DNA of 64,000 nucleotides from positions 1 through 64,000 of the forward strand of contig NZ_QRQC01000002.1 in assembly GCF_003475325.1 (NCBI RefSeq), given 5' to 3'. The stretch comes from Collinsella sp. AF33-16. GTDB lineage: Bacteria; Actinomycetota; Coriobacteriia; Coriobacteriales; Coriobacteriaceae. The position numbers were made by a program, and so were the translations under genes. The notes under the pieces are model-generated. The model had not been told where the DNA came from. It saw only the letters and a list, made by a program, of their open reading frames with translations, and searched no databases. Position 1 is the first letter of the stretch; each line of letters starts with the position of its first letter. Of this stretch, positions 53,082 to 62,507 are shown in pieces.

Positions 53082-54164
53082 CTAGAGCGTGTGGCCGTAG
53101 ACGTTGGCGGCCTTGATAGCGGCGGCGAACTTTTCGTCGGTGAAGGGCTCAGGGTTGCCCTGCTTCCACTCGTTGGTGGCGTGCGCATACTCACACAGCG
53201 CCGGGATGTCGGCCTCGGAAAGTCCGATCTGCTCAAGCGTTACGGGTAGACCCATCTGCTTGTTAAAGGCGGCATAGCGCTCAAGGTTCTCGGTATCGCC
53301 CGTATAGGCAAACAGCACGAGCACGCCCAGGCTCACGACCTCGCCGTGCAGGTAGGAGCCTTCGCGCGGAATGCTGCACGTGGCGTTGTAGAACGCATGC
53401 GCCACGCTCGAGTTGTAGTAGTAATCGTTTTGGTTGGTCAGGTTGGAGACGTAGCCCGTGTTGACCACGATGTCGAGCGCGATCTGCTTGACGGCCTCGC
53501 TCGACAGATTCTGGTGCACATCCTCAAGACCCTGGACGCCATAGGTAAACAGCGGCTCGGAGCAGGTGTGGGCAAGCGCCAGGCCAAGGCCGGCCGTGTG
53601 CTCCAGGTTGCCGGCGCTCGTGGCGTACTCGACCTCGGGCTGCTTGGACAGGGCATCACCCACGCCGGCCCAGAAGTATTCCGCCGGTGCCTCGGCGATG
53701 ATCTTGGGGTTGATGAAGATGTGCGCCGGGCGGTTGGGATACGAATAGCCCTCGAGCGAGCCGTCGTCGTTGTACACGACGGCAATGGCGGTCGCGGCGG
53801 AGCAGTTAGAACAAATCGTCGGCACCGTAAAGACGATCTTCTTGAGCTCGATGGCCGCCGTCTTGACGGTATCGAGCGCCTTGCCGCCGCCACAGGCAAT
53901 GAGCACGTCGGCTTCCTGGCAGGCGGGGGAGTTTACGACCTTGGCGATATTGGCACGCGTACTGTTGGTGCCATAGACGCGCGTCTCCAGGATCTCGACA
54001 TCGGTACCTTCAAGTGCCGCCTCGATTCCCGGCAGCGCCGCAGCCAGGGCTCGCTTGCCGCCAATGATGGCGACTTTCTTTGCTCCGTACTCGGCCAGGG
54101 TGCCGGGCAGCTCGTCAAAGCAAACCTCGCCGACGGTATAGTCGCTCATTCCAATCGTGCGCAT
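53082..54164 (-). CDS. Iron-containing alcohol dehydrogenase (glycerol-dehydrogenase-like)
   Basis: A 360-residue group III dehydrogenase. The NAD(P)-binding motif is CGGGKALDTVKTAA, followed by FTVPTICSNCSAATAIAVVY. The metal-binding region includes AEYFWAGVGDAL and LHGEVVSLGVLVLF. The pattern is closest to glycerol dehydrogenase and related polyol or 1,2-diol dehydrogenases; the substrate cannot be fixed from sequence. It is a single gene with its own terminator, divergent from the ileS leader. Confidence 0.87.
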   Translation of the reverse strand: MRTIGMSDYTVGEVCFDELPGTLAEYGAKKVAIIGGKRALAAALPGIEAALEGTDVEILETRVYGTNSTRANIAKVVNSPACQEADVLIACGGGKALDTVKTAAIELKKIVFTVPTICSNCSAATAIAVVYNDDGSLEGYSYPNRPAHIFINPKIIAEAPAEYFWAGVGDALSKQPEVEYATSAGNLEHTAGLGLALAHTCSEPLFTYGVQGLEDVHQNLSSEAVKQIALDIVVNTGYVSNLTNQNDYYYNSSVAHAFYNATCSIPREGSYLHGEVVSLGVLVLFAYTGDTENLERYAAFNKQMGLPVTLEQIGLSEADIPALCEYAHATNEWKQGNPEPFTDEKFAAAIKAANVYGHTL

Positions 54165-54278
54165 AGCAACCTTCTTTCGTTCGATAAAGTGCTTTCAGGT
54201 ATTTTGCTCCTAGAGAAGGGCTGTAATAGCGAGAAATTTCGAACGTATAAAACCAGTGTTGAGGGTTTTTTGCCGGCG

Positions 54279-54306
54279 TTGACCGTGCTACCATACAGCG
54301 CATAAG
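54279..54306 (+). promoter_or_regulatory. Predicted promoter of the ileS leader
   Basis: TTGACC at 54279-54284 and CATAAG at 54301-54306 are 16 nt apart. The predicted start is near 54313. Confidence 0.45.
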
Positions 54307-54312
54307 CGTTGA

Positions 54313-54606
54313 TGGGGACGAGTAGTCGGCCGTCCGCATGCTACAGAGAGCGGGGAGCGCTGAGATCCCGTGCATGCGACCGATGAAAATCACCCCGGAG
54401 CTGCGGTCCCAACGGATGTGTCGTGCAGGCTCGTCTTAGTAGACATCGCCGAGATGGTCGTCGATACAGGCCAGCCGAGTAACGGATGCGAGCGCGCGAA
54501 TACGCGGGCGAGGGCATCTAAGCTGGGTGGTTAAGCGAAGAGCTTTTGCGGGCGTGCAGCCCGTTTGCGGCGCTTCGTCCCAGCTTGTAGGGACGGGCGC
54601 TTTTTT
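54313..54606 (+). promoter_or_regulatory. T-box leader (isoleucine-specific) controlling ileS
   Basis: A roughly 290-nt leader with T-box architecture. Stem I starts with AGAGAGCGGGGAG, and a likely specifier codon ATC (54389-54391, Ile) is followed by ACC. The T-box itself reads GGGTGGTTAAGCG (54525-54537), keeping the TGGT that pairs with the tRNA acceptor end. The antiterminator pairs AAGCTGGG (54520-54527) with CCCAGCTT (54579-54586). The competing terminator pairs GCGCTTCGTCCC (54570-54581) with GGGACGGGCGC (54590-54600), followed by T6. Uncharged tRNA-Ile should favour the antiterminator and ileS expression. Confidence 0.85.
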
Positions 54607-54649
54607 GGTGCCCAGAGGGCGTGCGCGCCCATGACATGAAAGGGGTACC

Positions 54650-57451
54650 GTGGCAAACGAGTACAAGCAGACGATGAATCTGCCCAAGACCGGTTTTCCC
54701 ATGCGTGCCGGTCTTTCCAAGTCCGAGCCCAAGCGACTCAAGGACTGGCAGGACAACAAGGTCTACGAGCAGGTTCTGAAGAAGAACGAGGGTCACAAGA
54801 AGTTCGTGCTGCACGACGGCCCTCCGTACGCCAACGGTCCGATCCACATCGGCCATGCCATGAACAAGATCTCCAAGGACATGATCAACCGCTACTGGAT
54901 GATGCAGGGCTATGAGGTTCCCTATGTCCCGGGTTGGGACTGCCATGGCCAGCCGATTGAGCATAAGGTCGAGGAGAAGCTCGGCACCGAGAAGTTCAAC
55001 CAGACCTCTACGGCTAAGATCCGCGAGCTCTGCAACGAGTTCGCTGTCGAGAACATTGAGCTGCAGGAGGCGGGCTTCCGTCGCCTGGGCGTGCTCGGCG
55101 ATTGGGACAACCCCTACCTGACGCTCTACCACCAGCACGATGCAGCCGACATCGAGGTCTTTAAGGCCATGTTCGATAAGGGCATGATCTATCGCGGCCA
55201 CAAGCCGGTTCACTGGTGCAAGCACTGCCACACCGCACTCGCTGAGGCAGAGATCGAGTACTCTGACGAGACGAGCCCCTCCATTTTCGTGCGCTTTGAG
55301 ATGACCTCCAAGCCCGCCGGCCTCGAGAACTTCGACGGCCCGGTTGACTTCATCATCTGGACGACCACGCCGTGGACCATTCCCTCCGACCAGGCAGTTT
55401 CCCTCAAGCCCGGCGCCGCCTACGTCGCCGTTGAGCATGATGGTCGTGCCGAGGTCATGCTCGAGGACCTGGCTCCCAAGTGCTGCGAGGAGTTTGGCTG
55501 GGAGTACACCCCGGTTATGGTCGACGGTAAGCCCTACGTGGTTCCCGCCGAGACCTTCCATCACATCCACTACAAGCAGCCGATCTTTGACGGTGTCGAG
55601 GGCGTGGCGCTGCTGGCTGATTACGTCGGTGTCGACGACGGTACCGGTATCGTCCACAACTCGCCCGGCCACGGCGTCGACGACTACTTTGCCTGCCTCA
55701 AGGAGGGCATCACCGACATCTGCATGCCGGTCGATGACGACGGCAAGTTCTACACCGGTGAGGAGTTTGGCACCGGTGGCCCCTTCAGCGGTATGGATAC
55801 CGATGAGGCCAACCCGCACATCATCGAGTTCCTGCGCGAGCGCGGCACCCTGGTTCTCGAGAAGAAGATCACGCACAGCTATCCGCACTGCTGGCGCTGC
55901 AAGCACCCGGTGCTCTTCCGTGCTACCGACCAGTGGTTTGTCTCGATGGACAAGACTGGTTTGCGCGAGCAGGCTGGCAAAGAGGTCCGCGAGAACGTCA
56001 AGTGGTATCCGGCCCACGCGGCAAACCGCATCGGCGCCATGGTCGAGCAGCGTCCCGACTGGTGCATCAGCCGTCAGCGCAACTGGGGCGTGCCTATCCC
56101 GAGCTACACTTGCGCCGACTGCGGCGAGAAGGTTATGAACGACGCCACGCTCGACGCCGTCATCAAGCTCTTCCACGAGAAGGGCTCCGACGCCTGGTTC
56201 ACCGACGCTCCCGAGAGCTACCTGGGCGAGGCCTGCGTCTGCCCCAAGTGCGGCGGCCATCACCTCAAGGCCGATAAGGACATCCTCGACGTGTGGTGGG
56301 ATTCCGGCGTCTCCTGGAAGGCCGTCTGCGAGTACCGTCCCGAGCTGGAGTATCCGGCGGACGTGTATCTCGAGGGCTCCGACCAGCACCGCGGTTGGTT
56401 CCAGAGCTCGTTGCTCACCTCGGTGGGTGCCAACGGCCACGCTCCGTACAAGGCGGTCGTCTCGCAGGGCTTCACCCTCGACGGCCAGGGTCGAAAGATG
56501 TCCAAGTCGCTCGGCAACGTCATCGACCCCAATAAGGTCTGCGACGAGATGGGCGCCGACATCATCCGTCTGTGGGTTGCATCTGTCGATACCAGCTCCG
56601 ACGTGTCCATCGACCACGAGATTCTTGCTCGTACGTCCGATGCCTACCGTCGTTTCCGCAACACGCTGCGCTTCCTGCTCTCCGAGCTCGAGGGTCAGTT
56701 TGAGCCCGAGACCGACGGCGTCGCCTTTGCCGACCTGCTGCCGCTCGACAAGCTCATGGTTGCCCGTCTGACCCAGGTTCAGGCCGAGGTCGACGATGCC
56801 TACGCCAGCTACGAGTTCCCGCGCGCCTACCGTGCGCTCTACGACTTCGTGGTTACCGAGCTCTCCAACGTGTATCTCGACGCCCTGAAGGACCGTCTGT
56901 ACTGTGAGAAGCCCGGCTCGCTCGAGCGCCGCAGCGCCCAGACCGTGCTGGCCGAGCTCTTCTCGATGCTCATGCGCGACCTGCAGCCGATCCTGTCCTA
57001 CACCGTCGACGAGGCCATGGCCTATGCGCCCGCCGGCTGCGTCGATCACCAGAAGTACGCCGCGCTGCTCGATTGGTACAAGTCGCCCATCACGTTCGAC
57101 GAGGCCAATGAGTTTGAGGGCGTGCTCGAGGCTTCACTCGAGCTCCGTAGCGCCGTGACCAAGGCCCTTGAGGATGCCCGCTCCGCCGGCACTTTCACCA
57201 AGAGCCAGCAGGTCCGCGTCATGGCGGTCGTTCCCGCCGAGATGTACGCGCTGCTGACCGGTGATAAGGCCGTCGACCTGGCCGAGTTCTACATCGTTTC
57301 CGATGTTGAGCTGACCCAGGGCGAGGAACTTTCCGTTGCTATTGAGGCTGCCGAGGGCGAGTGCTGTGACCGTTGCTGGAACTATCGCACCACCGTCGGC
57401 GAGTACAACGGCCACGCGCATATCTGCAAGCGCTGCGCGAATGCCCTTTAA
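54650..57451 (+). CDS. ileS: Isoleucyl-tRNA synthetase
   Basis: A 933-residue class I synthetase. The HIGH box is PYANGPIHIGHAMNK (HIGH at residues 67-70 or so), the editing domain lies at about 200-400, and KMSKS is at residues 616-620 (GRKMSKSLGN). The C-terminal zinc motif reads CCDRCW...CKRC. GTG 54650 is preceded by AAAGGGG. Expression is probably controlled by the T-box leader upstream. Length and domains are normal. Confidence 0.97.
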   Translation: MANEYKQTMNLPKTGFPMRAGLSKSEPKRLKDWQDNKVYEQVLKKNEGHKKFVLHDGPPYANGPIHIGHAMNKISKDMINRYWMMQGYEVPYVPGWDCHGQPIEHKVEEKLGTEKFNQTSTAKIRELCNEFAVENIELQEAGFRRLGVLGDWDNPYLTLYHQHDAADIEVFKAMFDKGMIYRGHKPVHWCKHCHTALAEAEIEYSDETSPSIFVRFEMTSKPAGLENFDGPVDFIIWTTTPWTIPSDQAVSLKPGAAYVAVEHDGRAEVMLEDLAPKCCEEFGWEYTPVMVDGKPYVVPAETFHHIHYKQPIFDGVEGVALLADYVGVDDGTGIVHNSPGHGVDDYFACLKEGITDICMPVDDDGKFYTGEEFGTGGPFSGMDTDEANPHIIEFLRERGTLVLEKKITHSYPHCWRCKHPVLFRATDQWFVSMDKTGLREQAGKEVRENVKWYPAHAANRIGAMVEQRPDWCISRQRNWGVPIPSYTCADCGEKVMNDATLDAVIKLFHEKGSDAWFTDAPESYLGEACVCPKCGGHHLKADKDILDVWWDSGVSWKAVCEYRPELEYPADVYLEGSDQHRGWFQSSLLTSVGANGHAPYKAVVSQGFTLDGQGRKMSKSLGNVIDPNKVCDEMGADIIRLWVASVDTSSDVSIDHEILARTSDAYRRFRNTLRFLLSELEGQFEPETDGVAFADLLPLDKLMVARLTQVQAEVDDAYASYEFPRAYRALYDFVVTELSNVYLDALKDRLYCEKPGSLERRSAQTVLAELFSMLMRDLQPILSYTVDEAMAYAPAGCVDHQKYAALLDWYKSPITFDEANEFEGVLEASLELRSAVTKALEDARSAGTFTKSQQVRVMAVVPAEMYALLTGDKAVDLAEFYIVSDVELTQGEELSVAIEAAEGECCDRCWNYRTTVGEYNGHAHICKRCANAL

Positions 57452-57521
57452 GGCACGGTAACTCGGCATTTTAGTTATTGGGAGAATTTGGACGCCTTCG
57501 GCCCATTTGCTCCGCTGAATA

Positions 57522-57560
57522 AAAGCGGCATTCTGTTTTTCGGAATGCCGCTTTCTTTTT
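57522..57560 (+). terminator. Intrinsic terminator of ileS
   Basis: A perfect 12-bp stem (AAAGCGGCATTC with GAATGCCGCTTT) is followed by CTTTTT. Confidence 0.88.
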
Positions 57561-57673
57561 ATGCTGGTTATTTATCTGGCGTTAGCGAATATGTCGTGCG
57601 CTCTGCGTGTGGCAATATAAGATGGTTAATTGCGTTAAACGGAATTCGATGTTCTTGAGGCTAGGGGATTGAT

Positions 57674-58273
57674 TTGGGTCGTGCTGGGGATATGACGCCG
57701 CCTTTGCGTTGGCGGTTGGGTGTTGCTGGTGGGGTGGCGCTGGTTGTGCTGCTTCTTGACCAGCTGACCAAGCTTGCGGTTCGTGCCGTGGGCGACGCTT
57801 TGCATGTGACCGTCATCCCCGGTGTCATCGACTTTATGTTTGTCCGCAATATCGGTGCTGCCTTTAGCATGGGCGAGGGGCATGGCATCGCGTTTGCCGT
57901 GCTGGCGTTTGCGGTCATTATCGCTATTGTCGTGTACTTGCTTCGCGCGCCCCAGCTTGCTCGCTTGGAGGTGGTGGGCATGGCTATGGTCGCGGGCGGC
58001 GCCATTGGCAACGCTATCGATCGTTTGACCTTTGGCTTCGTGACCGATTTTATTGCCACCACCTTCATCGACTTTCCCGTCTTCAATGTGGCCGATATCG
58101 GCATCAGTGTAGGCGTCGTGCTTGCCCTCATCGGTTACATGTTCTTGAGTCCCGCCGCTCGCGAAGTCGATGCGACCGCCGAGCTTAACGCCCGTGACGA
58201 GGCCCGCGCCAAGCGCAAGGCTAAACAACGTGGGGAGCGTGCTCGCAAGATTCGCGAAAGGAATGAGCGCTAA
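57674..58273 (+). CDS. lspA: Lipoprotein signal peptidase (signal peptidase II)
   Basis: A 199-residue membrane aspartyl protease that removes lipoprotein signal peptides. Four hydrophobic segments are seen. The catalytic aspartates lie in GNAIDRLTFGFVTDFI and FNVADIGISVG, and the N-terminal block is LLLDQLTKLAVR. A basic, Arg/Lys-rich C-terminal tail of about 40 residues extends beyond the usual family end. I use TTG 57674 with AGGGGA upstream; ATG 57692 is possible. The stop overlaps the next ATG (TAATG). Confidence 0.92.
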   Translation: MGRAGDMTPPLRWRLGVAGGVALVVLLLDQLTKLAVRAVGDALHVTVIPGVIDFMFVRNIGAAFSMGEGHGIAFAVLAFAVIIAIVVYLLRAPQLARLEVVGMAMVAGGAIGNAIDRLTFGFVTDFIATTFIDFPVFNVADIGISVGVVLALIGYMFLSPAAREVDATAELNARDEARAKRKAKQRGERARKIRERNER

Positions 58274-59286
58274 TGGCCGACATCCATATCCTTGTTGCCG
58301 ACGATGCCGCCGGCCAGCGTCTTGACGCCTATCTGGGCGCCAACGATGGCTGTCCCACGCGCTCCGCTTGCGCGCATCTGATCGAGGGCGGCGCCGTAAT
58401 TGTGAACGGCGAGACCTGTCTGTCAAAAAAGTATGCCGTACGCGCCGGTGACCGCATCTCGGTCGACCTGCCCGAGCCGCACGATCCGTCCGGCGTGATT
58501 CCCGAGGCCATTCCCCTCGATATCCGCTATGAGGACGACTATCTTATTGTGCTCTCCAAGCAGCGCGGCCTGGTATGCCATCCCGCCCATGGCCACGAGA
58601 GCGGCACGCTTGCGAACGCCCTGGTCTATCACTGCGGTATCGACCATCTGGGCACCGTGCAGGGCGAGGACCGCCCCGGTATCGTGCATCGTTTGGATCG
58701 CGATACCTCGGGTCTCATGCTTGCTGCCAAGGACGACGACACCCAGCGCGCGCTCCAAAATCTTATCCGCACGCGCACGCTCGACCGCCGCTACATTACG
58801 CTTGTTCACGGTCATATCGCTATGGATGAGGGCACCATTAACACCGGCATTGCCCGTTCTACGCGTGACCGTGTCAAGATGGCAGTTTCGGACGATCCTT
58901 TCGCGCGCCAGGCCATTACGACCTTTAAGGTCCTTGAGCGCTTCGATTCCACGCGTTTTGACGACGGCTACACGCTCGTCGAGTGCCACCTGTTTACGGG
59001 CCGCACACATCAGATTCGCGTGCATATGCGCCATATCAACCACGCCTGCGTGGGCGATCCTCTCTACGGCAAGTGCGATGCACGCGCCGATCAGGGGCTG
59101 ACCAGGCAATTCCTTCATTCCTGGCGCGTCGCATTCGACCATCCCGTGACAGGGGAGCGCATTGAGTGCCGCGACGAGCTACCGTGGGATCTTGCCGCGG
59201 TTCTTGACGACCTGGCCCCGCGCTCGCTTGGCCGCACCGCTGCCGGCGACGAAATCGTTCCGCAGCTCGGTCTTCTCGAAGTCTAG
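58273..59286 (+). CDS. RluA/RluD-family RNA pseudouridine synthase
   Basis: A 337-residue enzyme with an N-terminal S4 RNA-binding domain (QRLDAYLGANDGCPTRSACA) and a catalytic domain. The active-site motif is GIVHRLDRDTSGLMLAAK, and TGRTHQIRVHM follows. It modifies uridines in 23S rRNA (RluD-type). The lspA-rluD pair is a widespread arrangement in Gram-positives. The exact target site is not determinable from sequence. Confidence 0.92.
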   Translation: MADIHILVADDAAGQRLDAYLGANDGCPTRSACAHLIEGGAVIVNGETCLSKKYAVRAGDRISVDLPEPHDPSGVIPEAIPLDIRYEDDYLIVLSKQRGLVCHPAHGHESGTLANALVYHCGIDHLGTVQGEDRPGIVHRLDRDTSGLMLAAKDDDTQRALQNLIRTRTLDRRYITLVHGHIAMDEGTINTGIARSTRDRVKMAVSDDPFARQAITTFKVLERFDSTRFDDGYTLVECHLFTGRTHQIRVHMRHINHACVGDPLYGKCDARADQGLTRQFLHSWRVAFDHPVTGERIECRDELPWDLAAVLDDLAPRSLGRTAAGDEIVPQLGLLEV

Positions 59287-59368
59287 CCGGTATTAGGTGG
59301 TTTCTTGAACTCGGTAAGCCTGCGGTAAGATATACGATTGTTTACGTAACGCGTTGCTGGGAGCCTGC

Positions 59369-60664
59369 ATGCTCGCCTTTTTACAAACCAACACACCCAT
59401 CGTGATCTTCAATCAGATTGTCGTCACGCTGCTCACGGTCTGCTTTCTGTACCAGGTGGTCTTCTTTGTCATTGGCGCTCTTCGTGGCGAGGTCGCGCCT
59501 CCCAAGGCCAAAAAACTCCATCGCTATGCTTTCTTTATCGCGGCGCATAATGAGGAGGCCGTGATTGCCAACCTCGTTCGCTCCATCAAGGACCAGGATT
59601 ATCCGTCCGAGCTTATCGAGGTCTTCGTGGTCGCCGATGCCTGCACCGACAACACGGCGCAGCTCGCGCGCGAAGCGGGCGCCATCGTTTATGAGCGCAA
59701 CGACCTGGCCCGCAAGGGTAAGAGCTGGGTCATGGACTTTGGTTTTGACCGCATTCTCAACGAGTATCCCGACACGTTTGAGGGCTACTTTATCTTCGAT
59801 GCCGATAACGTTATCTCCCGCGATTACGTCTCCAAGATGAATGACGCCTTTGACCAGGGCTTCCATGTGGTCACGAGCTATCGCAACTCCAAGAACTTTG
59901 GCAGCTCGTGGATCTCGGCAGCTAACGCCACTTGGTACCTGCGCGAGGCGCGCTTTCTCAACAACGCGCGCAATATCTGTAAGACGTCTTGCGCCGTCTC
60001 GGGTTCGGGCTACCTCATCTCCGCCAGTGTTATTGAGGGCATGCACGGCTGGCAGTTCCATACGCTGACCGAGGATATTCAGTTCACCACGTTCTGCGCC
60101 ATTCACGGCATTCGTATTGGCTATGCGCCGGCGGAGTTCTTTGACGAACAGCCCGTGACGTTTAAGGCTTCCTGGAAGCAGCGTATGCGTTGGACTAAGG
60201 GCTTCTACCAGGTATTCTTTACCTACGGTAAGCACTTGGTCAAATCGACCTTCCGCTACCATCGCTTTGCCGCCTATGACATGTTTATGACGATCGCCCC
60301 GGGTATGCTGCTATCGCTGATCTCGATGCTCGCTAATGCGACGTTCTTGATTGTGGGTGGCCTTTCGCATGGTTTCTTGGCTACCGAAGTCGAGATGCAG
60401 GCGTGCGCTGCTTCGCTCATTATGACCTTCGCCATGATGTATCAGACCTTCTTTATCCTGGCGCTGCTCACGACTATCTTTGAGTACAAGCACATTCACT
60501 GCGCGCAAAAGTGGCGTCTGGTGACTAACCTGTTTACCTTCCCGATCTTTATGTTCAGCTATATCCCCATCACGGTGGCCGCGCTGTTCCTGAAGGTCGA
60601 CTGGGTGCCGACGCAGCACGCCGTCAACGTTACCCTTGACGAGGTCATGCAAGGCGCCAAATAA
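59369..60664 (+). CDS. Membrane glycosyltransferase, family 2
   Basis: A 431-residue membrane enzyme. One N-terminal transmembrane segment precedes the GT-A domain (FFIAAHNEEAVIANLVRSI, VVADACTDNTAQLA, FIFDADNVIS with the DxD motif). An acidic TEDIQFT block and the QRMRW motif of processive beta-glycosyltransferases follow. The last 150 residues hold three or four transmembrane segments. The product may be a surface polysaccharide or glycolipid. ATG 59369 is preceded by GGGAG. It is a single gene with its own terminator. Confidence 0.88.
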   Translation: MLAFLQTNTPIVIFNQIVVTLLTVCFLYQVVFFVIGALRGEVAPPKAKKLHRYAFFIAAHNEEAVIANLVRSIKDQDYPSELIEVFVVADACTDNTAQLAREAGAIVYERNDLARKGKSWVMDFGFDRILNEYPDTFEGYFIFDADNVISRDYVSKMNDAFDQGFHVVTSYRNSKNFGSSWISAANATWYLREARFLNNARNICKTSCAVSGSGYLISASVIEGMHGWQFHTLTEDIQFTTFCAIHGIRIGYAPAEFFDEQPVTFKASWKQRMRWTKGFYQVFFTYGKHLVKSTFRYHRFAAYDMFMTIAPGMLLSLISMLANATFLIVGGLSHGFLATEVEMQACAASLIMTFAMMYQTFFILALLTTIFEYKHIHCAQKWRLVTNLFTFPIFMFSYIPITVAALFLKVDWVPTQHAVNVTLDEVMQGAK

Positions 60665-60672
60665 CCACGACC

Positions 60673-60715
60673 AAAACCACCGCAAAGGGGACAGGCATCT
60701 TTGTGGTGGTTTTTG
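60673..60715 (+). terminator. Terminator of the glycosyltransferase gene (dispersed type)
   Basis: A 15-bp stem (AAAACCACCGCAAAG with CTTTGTGGTGGTTTT, one G-T pair) with loop GGGACAGGCAT is followed by TGC. Nearly the same element occurs at 53026-53079 on the other strand. Confidence 0.85.
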
Positions 60716-60745
60716 CTTTTGAGTGACTGCCCAAGGAGGTATTCG

Positions 60746-61168
60746 ATGGTCTATATCCCGTTTTGGATTTGCATCTTTGCCGGCGTGGCAATTGATGCCC
60801 GCGAGCGGCGGTTTCCCAATGGGCTTGCCGGCGCATGTGCCGTGGCGGCGTTGGCGGGTGTTTGGCTCGACCTCGGTTTGAACACCGCGCTTGATCACGC
60901 CGGTTTTGCTGTCATCGTGTATCTTTCCCTTGTGCTGACTGAGTCGCTCTGGCGTCGACTTCGCCAAACCCCGGGCATCGGCATGGGAGATGCTAAGGCA
61001 CTCTTCGCGCTTTGCACGCTCGACCCTCTGGGCGGCATCGTGGCATTTGCCGTCGCGCTCCTGGTCCTGGCCCTCTCCTGCCTCTTTACAAAATCGCGCT
61101 CCCTGCCTTTGCTCCCGTTTTTGGTGCCGATATTTGCCATAATCGAGGTCGTGGGCTGGACATTGTAA
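60746..61168 (+). CDS. Prepilin peptidase (A24 family), orphan
   Basis: A 140-residue membrane aspartyl protease of the type IV prepilin peptidase/TadV-like kind. It has about four to five transmembrane segments. The two catalytic aspartates are D17 in AIDARERRFPN and D82 in GIGMGDAKALF (GxGD). It lacks the N-terminal methylase domain of larger PilD proteins. AAGGAGGT lies ideally before ATG 60746. No pilin or Tad/type II secretion genes are in the window, so its substrate must be elsewhere. Confidence 0.8.
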   Translation: MVYIPFWICIFAGVAIDARERRFPNGLAGACAVAALAGVWLDLGLNTALDHAGFAVIVYLSLVLTESLWRRLRQTPGIGMGDAKALFALCTLDPLGGIVAFAVALLVLALSCLFTKSRSLPLLPFLVPIFAIIEVVGWTL

Positions 61169-61199
61169 CCGATTGCGCATCCTTTTTAAGGAGCATGCC

Positions 61200-62447
61200 A
61201 TGGCAACTAATCAAGAAACGGCCGTCATTAAGGCGCGCATGGACCGCATTCCCGCGGCGTTGTTGCCCGAGCTGGTCGAGCGTATCGCCGCCGACCGCGC
61301 CTCGGGTGTCGTTAATCCTTATCGATGCTGCGACGACCAGGTCATTCGTCGTATAGATCGCGCTGCCGACAAAGGCACGCTTATGCGTCCGGCGTTTATG
61401 CGCGATACCGAAAAGATTCTTCATCTTCCTGCGTACACGCGTTATGCAGGCAAAACGCAGGTCTTTAGCTTTCGCAGCAACGACGACCTGTCGCGGCGCG
61501 GCCTTCATGTGCAGCTCGTCTCGCGCATTGCCCGCGATATCGGCCGTGCCCTGGGCCTCAACTGCGATTTGATCGAGGCGATTGGCCTGGGCCACGATTT
61601 GGGCCACACGCCCTTTGGCCATGCCGGCGAGCGTTTCCTCAACGATATCTATCACGAGCGTACGGGTCGTTATTTTTTCCATAACGTGCAGTCCGTCCGC
61701 GTGCTCGACGCGCTGTACGGCCGCAACGTGTCGCTCCAGACGCTCGACGGCGTGCTGTGCCATAACGGCGAGTACGAGCAGCGTGTCTTTGAACTCTCGG
61801 ACATGGCGTCGTTTGACCAGTTCGACCGTACCGTCGAGGACTGCATTGCCACGGGCTATGGCGCGATCGAGCACCTGCGCCCCATGACCCTCGAGGGCTG
61901 TGTGGTGCGTATCTCGGATATCCTCGCCTACGTTGGGCGCGATCGCCAAGACGCCATCGCGGCGGGCCTGTTGTCACCCGACGCTTTTGACGATGGCCTG
62001 GGCGGGGCTTACAACAGCTGGATCCTCACGCACGCTTCTATCGATATCGTTGAGCATAGCTACGGCAAACCGCGTATCGAGATGAGCGAGGACCTGTTTG
62101 AGGAGATCCGCCGGGCGAAGCGCGAGAACTACGAGAAGATCTATAGCAAGGGCGGTATCGAAGGCGATTCTGAGGCAGAGTTGCGTGAGGCCTTCGAAAA
62201 GCTCTACGACCGTTGCCTGCAGGATCTAAATAAAGGCGACGAGTTCTCTTACATCTTTAAGCATCATGTTTCGCGCATTGAGCAGCAGCTTTCCTACTAC
62301 GATCGCACGTATGCCTGGCAGGACGACAAGGATCAGGCCGTCGTCGATTACATCGCAAGCATGACGGATGGTTATTTCTGCGAGCTGACGAGCAAATTGT
62401 TCCCAGGTCTAAAGTTTCCGCACCGCACCTATATTAACGAACGGTAG
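61200..62447 (+). CDS. dgt: dGTPase-like HD-domain triphosphohydrolase
   Basis: A 415-residue HD hydrolase. The HD motif region reads AIGLGHDLGHTPFGHAGERF, with an upstream TRYAGKTQVFSF block and a downstream LDGVLCHNGEYE. Members cleave dGTP (or dNTPs) to the nucleoside and triphosphate, controlling dNTP pools and in some cases phage. I use ATG 61200 because AAGGAG is at 61188-61193. Substrate specificity is inferred from family. Confidence 0.85.
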   Translation: MATNQETAVIKARMDRIPAALLPELVERIAADRASGVVNPYRCCDDQVIRRIDRAADKGTLMRPAFMRDTEKILHLPAYTRYAGKTQVFSFRSNDDLSRRGLHVQLVSRIARDIGRALGLNCDLIEAIGLGHDLGHTPFGHAGERFLNDIYHERTGRYFFHNVQSVRVLDALYGRNVSLQTLDGVLCHNGEYEQRVFELSDMASFDQFDRTVEDCIATGYGAIEHLRPMTLEGCVVRISDILAYVGRDRQDAIAAGLLSPDAFDDGLGGAYNSWILTHASIDIVEHSYGKPRIEMSEDLFEEIRRAKRENYEKIYSKGGIEGDSEAELREAFEKLYDRCLQDLNKGDEFSYIFKHHVSRIEQQLSYYDRTYAWQDDKDQAVVDYIASMTDGYFCELTSKLFPGLKFPHRTYINER

Positions 62448-62507
62448 TTCGTATCCTTTCGGTATACTGTTGGTCAACAACGATTTTGATTAATGCACGG
62501 GATGGCT

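Noticed and set aside
54518..57049. 843-codon open frame antisense to ileS
   Set aside because: Covers the T-box and ileS in reverse; no ribosome binding site or domain, and the ileS reading is certain.
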